Position numbers and translations under genes: made by a program. From positions 1 through 54,794 of the forward strand of contig CAYNST010000010.1 of the NCBI GenBank assembly GCA_964399955.1: 54,794 bases of DNA, in the 5' to 3' direction. Shown here piece by piece: positions 50,474 to 54,794 of the stretch (positions within the stretch are counted from its first letter, which is position 1; each line of letters opens with the position of its first letter). Below the pieces are notes generated by a model, which was not told where the DNA came from, did not search any database, and saw nothing but the letters and a program-made list of their open reading frames with translations. The DNA comes from CAYNST01 sp964399955 (GTDB taxonomy: Bacteria > Pseudomonadota > Gammaproteobacteria > Pseudomonadales > Cellvibrionaceae).

Positions 50474-53016
50474 CTAGAGCGCAACTCGGGTGCCGTCGGC
50501 AAAGGTGACAATCAGTAGCTTTTCGCCCTCTTCTATTGTGCTGTCCTCACTGATTGTACCCACCGCGTTGCCAAAATTGTCATAGACAAAGCCGCTCCGG
50601 GCGCCGGAGTCATCACTGACCACTTCAATACGGGCACCCTCGGCGCTGACTGCATTCATGCTGATCACATCGCCGTCCTTGCTGAACTGACCGCTTACGG
50701 TATAGCTGGTATCGGCATACTCGACTTCCATACCATCAACCTGGATGCCGTCGTCGACCAAAGGGGCGCCTGACAGAGCCAAACCTATAGGGTCGACACC
50801 GGCGAGGCTACCATCCACCGCGACGGATCCGCTGAGACCAGGAAGCAAGGCTGCGAGGAAGCCGGTTGGAGCCTCAGCACTCACCCCGTTCGCCTCGTAA
50901 CTGACCTCCGCCAAGCAATCTACGCAAGCTTGCACAACCGAAATCACACCCGTAGAACTTGCCACCGCCTGATCTGCCTCAGTTTTGACGTTCACAACTG
51001 CCACCATGGTCTCGTCGGTGGTATTGCTTGCAGTCGCTGTCAGCGTTGCATCCAAGTTGAGGATTTCATCAACTGCAATATCATGAACGGTAGTCGATGC
51101 CTCGCCCTCCGGCACCGTGCTACTCCTATAGGCGACGTTTAATGCCTCTGCGCCACCAGCCAGCTGCAGCTCGATGCTCACCGGATCAGGTGACTGCATC
51201 TGCCGCAAGACTACCGGCAGGTTCAGAATGAGGTCGGCCGCCTCCAGTGACACGTACATTGCCTGGCTGGCACCCTCAGGCACCCCTTCATCCATAGTCA
51301 GGTACAGATCATTCAGTGCAATAGCATCGCCAGACGACGGAGGCGTGAAGCCCATATAGGCGAATTCATTATCCAGCGACCCGGCAATGTTCACCTGGGT
51401 CACTCTTGACGACAGCGATGATCTGGTCCCATCTTTGCCTCCTGTTGGAGGTCGCGAAAACACTGCAACTACAGTCAGATCTACTGTCACATCGCAGCCA
51501 GCCTGGACAACCTCACCTTCCCCGTCGCAGACGTTGATGACTTGGTCAATCACAAAGGTCATGGTTTGCGGATTATCGCCTTCTCTGGTGAAGCCAACAG
51601 TCACGCCGTTGACCACTGCAGGCACAGGATCACCGCCGATATTGGCGCTTAGCACTTCAACTATCGCACCACCTGAACGCCCCAAAGCTTCAAGTATGTA
51701 AGATCCGTGCGGGCCTTGCATCCACTCCGAATCCGCCACTTGATTGACGAATTCCTCGACTGCCTGAGCAGTCTCGCCGCCAAAGGCGCGTGACGCAATC
51801 AGGCCGGCACTGTCTTCCCTGGAGGATCTGTCTTCCCTGGAGGATCTCAAGACATCTGACAAACGCTGGATGTCTTCCGCGANNNNNNNNNNNNNNNNNN
51901 NNNNNNNNNNNNNNNNNNNNNNNNNNNNNNNNNNNNNNNNNNNNNNNNNNNNNNNNNNNNNNNNNNNNNNNNNNNNNNNNNNGTGCTTGAAGACGAGCTG
52001 GAGCTGGACGACGAGCCACTGGAGCTGGAAGAGCTGCTGGATGGCATAGGCATCATGCCGCTGGAAGATGAACTGCTGGAGCTGGACGACGCGCCCGCCG
52101 TACCACTGGATGAAGAACTGGAGCTTGATGAAGAGCTGCTTGAGCTAGACGAACTGCTGCTGGAGGCGCCGCCCGTGTCGGTGCGATAGGTCCACAGGAA
52201 GGCGGCGATGTCGTCGGCGCACTGGCCCTCACAGGTAGCGGGATTCATGCCGTAATCAGCCGGAGGCATCTGATCGGCTATATATGCAGCCAAACCTTCA
52301 ACGGTTTCGCTGTAGGTTTCATCGGGGTAAGCCAGGTTGTTCATGTCAAACCCAAACACACCGATTCCAAAAGTACCGTCGTCATTATTGGCATGACATG
52401 CATCACAGTTTGCCTCCCCGAAGAGTTCTCCGCCACGGGTTGCGTCGCCAGGAAAGCCGCTACCACCTGAAGAGCTGGAGCTGGAACCTGCCATACCGCC
52501 TGAGGACGAGCTGCTTGAGCTGGAAGCCAAACCACTGGAGGAAGACGAGGAGCTGCTGGACGCCATGCCACTGGAGGAAGAGGAAGAACTGCTGGAAGAG
52601 CTGGAGCTGCTGACTTCGTCACCGGTGTAAAAGGTGCGCAGGTAGGCTGCTATTTCATCAGCGCATTCCTGATTGCAGGCATCCGGAAACACCTTGGGCA
52701 TACTGTCGCGAATGTAGTCCCGGAGCGCCGGGATGCTGGTATGCTGCAGGTCATTGACATCAAAACCGACCGATTCATCACCGGTACGGGTACCCGGCCC
52801 AAACACGCCGTTGCCCAAATCTTCGTGACAGGACGCACACATAGGCTCTGCGATACGCTCTTCACCAAGCTCTGCGAGGGGCTTTTCCCCCACACCGCCG
52901 GAGCTTGATGAACTGGAGCTCCCGGGGGGGGCAGGAACGGGACTGGGACCGTCGTCACTACAGCCCTGCAGCGCCAGGACGCTGAGGGTGACAAATATGA
53001 GGGCGAGATTTTTCAA
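50474..53016 (-). CDS. Polyserine-linked diheme cytochrome lipoprotein (interrupted by an assembly gap)
   Basis: A single gene broken by 100 Ns at 51883-51982. The N-terminal part starts at TTG 53016 (AGGAG eight bases upstream): MKNLALIFVTLSVLALQGC with lipid Cys19, exactly like its paralog. Two cytochrome c domains follow, CASCH (about residues 60-64; axial Met in DSMPK; pair CNQEC) and CDACH (near residue 205; QMPP; pair CEGQC), joined by very long polyserine stretches. After the gap the frame resumes as AEDIQRLSDVLRSS and runs to VTFADGTRVAL, the same C-terminal module as the neighbouring gene. The true gap length is unknown, so residue numbers after it are not given and the frames on either side do not have to agree across the Ns. 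The linker itself probably caused the gap. Confidence 0.85.
51812..51847. repeat. Tandem 18-bp duplication beside the gap
   Basis: GTCTTCCCTGGAGGATCT occurs twice in a row, encoding RSSREDRSSRED within the cytochrome lipoprotein. The paralog (48230-50263) lacks this insertion, so it is a recent expansion or an assembly error next to the gap. Confidence 0.85.
51883..51982. other. Assembly gap of 100 N
   Basis: Exactly 100 unknown bases, a placeholder. It lies inside the polyserine-linker gene where repeats would defeat a short-read assembler. Confidence 0.99.
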
Positions 53017-53701
53017 GGTAAGTCTCCTGTGCAACTTGCTTATTAGGTTGTAACCGTTTGCAGGCCTGGTTTTTATATTTTTTTGGCGGGGGCAGCCATC
53101 CAGACACCAAACTGACTTCTGCGTGCGATAGCGCGTTTTAACCGCTCGCCTCGTTTACAGATTCAGGGGTATCTTGTAGTAGATGCTGTCACCGTGACGG
53201 TCCTGTCACCCTTCTATTCCACTTCCTCCGGCTTTAGGCTTACATATTAAACTCTGGTCATTAGGCAAGCAATGAGACATCCCCGCTCGGGATGTGACGC
53301 CGTTTGCAATCATTGCGCAGACATTCCGTATAGTTTAAGCGTCCAACCAAAACCTGGTGTCGCAGGGGTCAAGGCTGCGCACTGTTCACTATTTAATCAC
53401 CCCGCCTTCCAAGCTGGCTGATTGCGCTGCAGCAAAGCCGGCGTGAAGGCACCAAGGGTATGCCAGTGGGCTTTTGCTGATTAGGTTGAAAGCGGCGATC
53501 AAATTTGGCGACAGGCGCCAAGATCTGATCCAGTCCTAAGAAAGCTTTCAGTATTTGGTTATAAAGTATTATATTTGGACTGGGCCGGCTTCCATTTCTT
53601 TCTGCCGCACAGCAGCAGAACCACCTGCCGGCACCTAAATGCCTATGAAATGCCCTACGCTTGATAGAGCAAAGCAACTGGAGGGCTGAGGGATAAGAAT
53701 A
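53017..53701. other. Intergenic region between divergent lipoprotein and PAS-GGDEF genes
   Basis: 685 bp with no credible gene; a minus-strand frame at 53393-53785 overlaps the downstream gene and has no support. It contains a hairpin ACATCCC-CGCTC-GGGATGT (53277-53295) and AT-rich stretches near 53070-53090 and 53560-53575 that may hold divergent promoters. I could not assign exact promoter boxes. Confidence 0.5.
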
Positions 53702-54664
53702 ATGGTGTCTTCCAAAGGGCTTGCGGCTGCGTTGTCGCACATCAACGACGGCCTGGTGATTGCCGAGTGCAGCCATACCGGCCACTGCGTGACCCTGGCC
53801 AATGATGCGCTGGAGCGCATAACCGGCTACAACCTGGCAGACCTGCAGCAGCAGGGCCTGGATCTACTCTGCCGGGCCGACGGCTCCGAGGAGGCTCTGC
53901 TGCAGTTGCGCCGGGCACTAAGCAAGCGCGAGGCCTGCCAGGTGAGATTGCGCGGCGAGCGCAAGAACGGTCAGCCCTTTTGGTGCGAGCTGAAGCTGGC
54001 CTTTACGCCCTGCCCGCAATCCGCCAGCCATCTGATTCTGGTGTGCCGCGACATCGCCCAGGAAGAACACATGAAAGATGTGCTCGACAAAGTCAGTCTA
54101 CTGTACCGGGAAATGAGCAAGCGCCTGGAATACTCAACCGAAGTTGACACTCTCACTCAATTGAAAAGCCGCAACCACCTGACAACTCGTGGAGAGTTTG
54201 TATTGGGCGCCGCCAAACGGCAGAAGTTGCGGCTGCACACCATTGTCATCGACATTGACAATTTCAAGCAGTTGAATGCCCTTGGCGGCAACGCTTTTGG
54301 CGACGAGTGCCTGATTGCTGTGGCCGAGCTGATCAATCAATATTTTTGCCGCGCCACGGATATATCCATTCGCATGTGCGACGACGAATTTGTTGTGCTT
54401 TGCCTGGATGATGAAGACTGCCGGGTGCTGGAGAGGGCCCAGCACTTCCGCAGGCAACTGCAGTCTTTGGCTTTGAGAGACACCAAATGCCGTCAACACC
54501 AGGTACGGGTACGGGTTGGAATCTATTCCACCACGCCAGACAAATACACAACCGTTGAAGAGTTGGTGGAGAAAGCGTCCCAGCTGGTTAGCCAGCCACT
54601 GGGTGACCACAATGACCATGTTGCTCACAGCAAGGGCAATGATGCCCGCACCATAAAACCGTGA
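53702..54664 (+). CDS. PAS-GGDEF protein with degenerate GGDEF signature
   Basis: A 320-residue protein. The N-terminal PAS domain (about residues 8-125: ALSHINDGLVIAECSHTGHCVTLANDALERITGYNLADLQQQGLDLL) has an LOV-like pattern without the photoactive Cys motif, followed by a PAC region. A short coiled linker leads to a GGDEF domain (about 145-285). DIDNFKQLN is kept, but the signature reads RMCDDEF in place of RxGGDEF, so GTP binding and diguanylate cyclase activity are doubtful. The inhibitory-site motif RATD sits at the correct place before it, so the domain could bind cyclic di-GMP as a sensor. The start has AGGGAT upstream. No EAL domain is present. Confidence 0.88.
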   Translation: MVSSKGLAAALSHINDGLVIAECSHTGHCVTLANDALERITGYNLADLQQQGLDLLCRADGSEEALLQLRRALSKREACQVRLRGERKNGQPFWCELKLAFTPCPQSASHLILVCRDIAQEEHMKDVLDKVSLLYREMSKRLEYSTEVDTLTQLKSRNHLTTRGEFVLGAAKRQKLRLHTIVIDIDNFKQLNALGGNAFGDECLIAVAELINQYFCRATDISIRMCDDEFVVLCLDDEDCRVLERAQHFRRQLQSLALRDTKCRQHQVRVRVGIYSTTPDKYTTVEELVEKASQLVSQPLGDHNDHVAHSKGNDARTIKP

Positions 54665-54741
54665 TAAGCGCACAGCGTTGCTACTGTGGCGGCATCAAAC
54701 GTGTTTCCAGTTGCGGCAGCCCCTGCCTCAGCGGCCACAAA

Positions 54742-54793
54742 CCTAGGGTCTGTTGACGTTTCCTCATCACCACTGCTGGAGGCCATTTTTTCG
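54742..54793. repeat. Right copy of 52-bp terminal inverted repeat
   Basis: Exact reverse complement of bases 1-52, lying after the PAS-GGDEF gene. Two further bases or fewer remain to the window end. See the left copy. Confidence 0.9.
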
Positions 54794-54794
54794 T

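Noticed and set aside
53190..53215. Repeated CTGTCAC near 53190-53210 as a second Pho box
   Set aside because: The half-sites are spaced 17 bases apart rather than 11, and the A/T spacer is absent.
1..54794. A prophage, CRISPR array, tRNA or rRNA gene in the window
   Set aside because: I saw no integrase, capsid or terminase genes, no regularly spaced repeats with spacers, and no cloverleaf or rRNA sequence.

Overview
The window looks like a chromosomal scaffold from a marine, polysaccharide-associated gammaproteobacterium, most likely near Cellvibrionales/Pseudomonadales. Three things support this. The gene orders hemC-hemD-hemX-hemY, cytochrome c4/dsbA opposite engB, oxyR-recG, and ubiA-phoB-phoR match those remembered from Pseudomonas and relatives. 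There are secreted lipoproteins with long polyserine linkers, which are typical of Saccharophagus/Cellvibrio-type degraders. There is also a scatter of surface lipoproteins, SGNH esterases and a fucose/glucose-type MFS permease. The sequence is a draft: a 100-N gap lies at 51883-51982, and the two ends of the window are a perfect 52-bp inverted repeat.

Layout. 0-9.8 kb: ilvA, a GH5-like lipoprotein whose nucleophile position is Lys, rpiA, serA with a small ORF overlapping its start, a thioesterase, a lipase-like hydrolase, a methyltransferase, a small periplasmic coiled-coil protein, an Sfp-type phosphopantetheinyl transferase and a small lipoprotein. 9.9-14.3 kb: an isolated lpxC, a dispersed repeat in two inverted copies around a tiny membrane ORF, and a pirin-azoR operon divergent from its likely LysR regulator, with a clear operator palindrome. 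14.3-22.1 kb: the hemCDXY heme cluster (minus strand), an AstE/AspA-type deacylase and a solitary GspE/PilB-type ATPase. 22.3-31.4 kb: phzF-like, argE, two tandem SGNH lipoproteins, a Deg protease, a second region with the dispersed repeat, an unknown protein, an MFS sugar permease and dsbA. 31.4-44.3 kb: cytochrome c4, engB, a YeeZ-like protein, oxyR-recG, a YbaK-HDOD fusion, a dicarboxylate/amino-acid symporter, a MITE-like copy of the repeat, ubiA, a Pho box, phoBR and a DUF482 protein.

44.4-53.0 kb (minus strand) is the most unusual part: a probable outer-membrane beta-barrel followed by three adjacent lipoproteins. All three share a C-terminal module of about 430 residues that I do not recognise. 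Two of them carry one or two polyserine-linked cytochrome c domains in front of it; the third carries a non-heme N-terminal region instead. Each of the two cytochrome genes has its own intrinsic terminator. The arrangement suggests a surface electron-transfer set tethered to the outer membrane, perhaps analogous to the polyserine-linked cytochromes proposed to feed lytic polysaccharide monooxygenases. That functional link is inference. 53.7-54.7 kb: a PAS-GGDEF protein with a broken GGDEF signature but an intact I-site.

The central housekeeping blocks (heme, Pho regulon, OxyR-RecG, DsbA-cytochrome) are conventional. OxyR stands out because the resolving cysteine is replaced by leucine.
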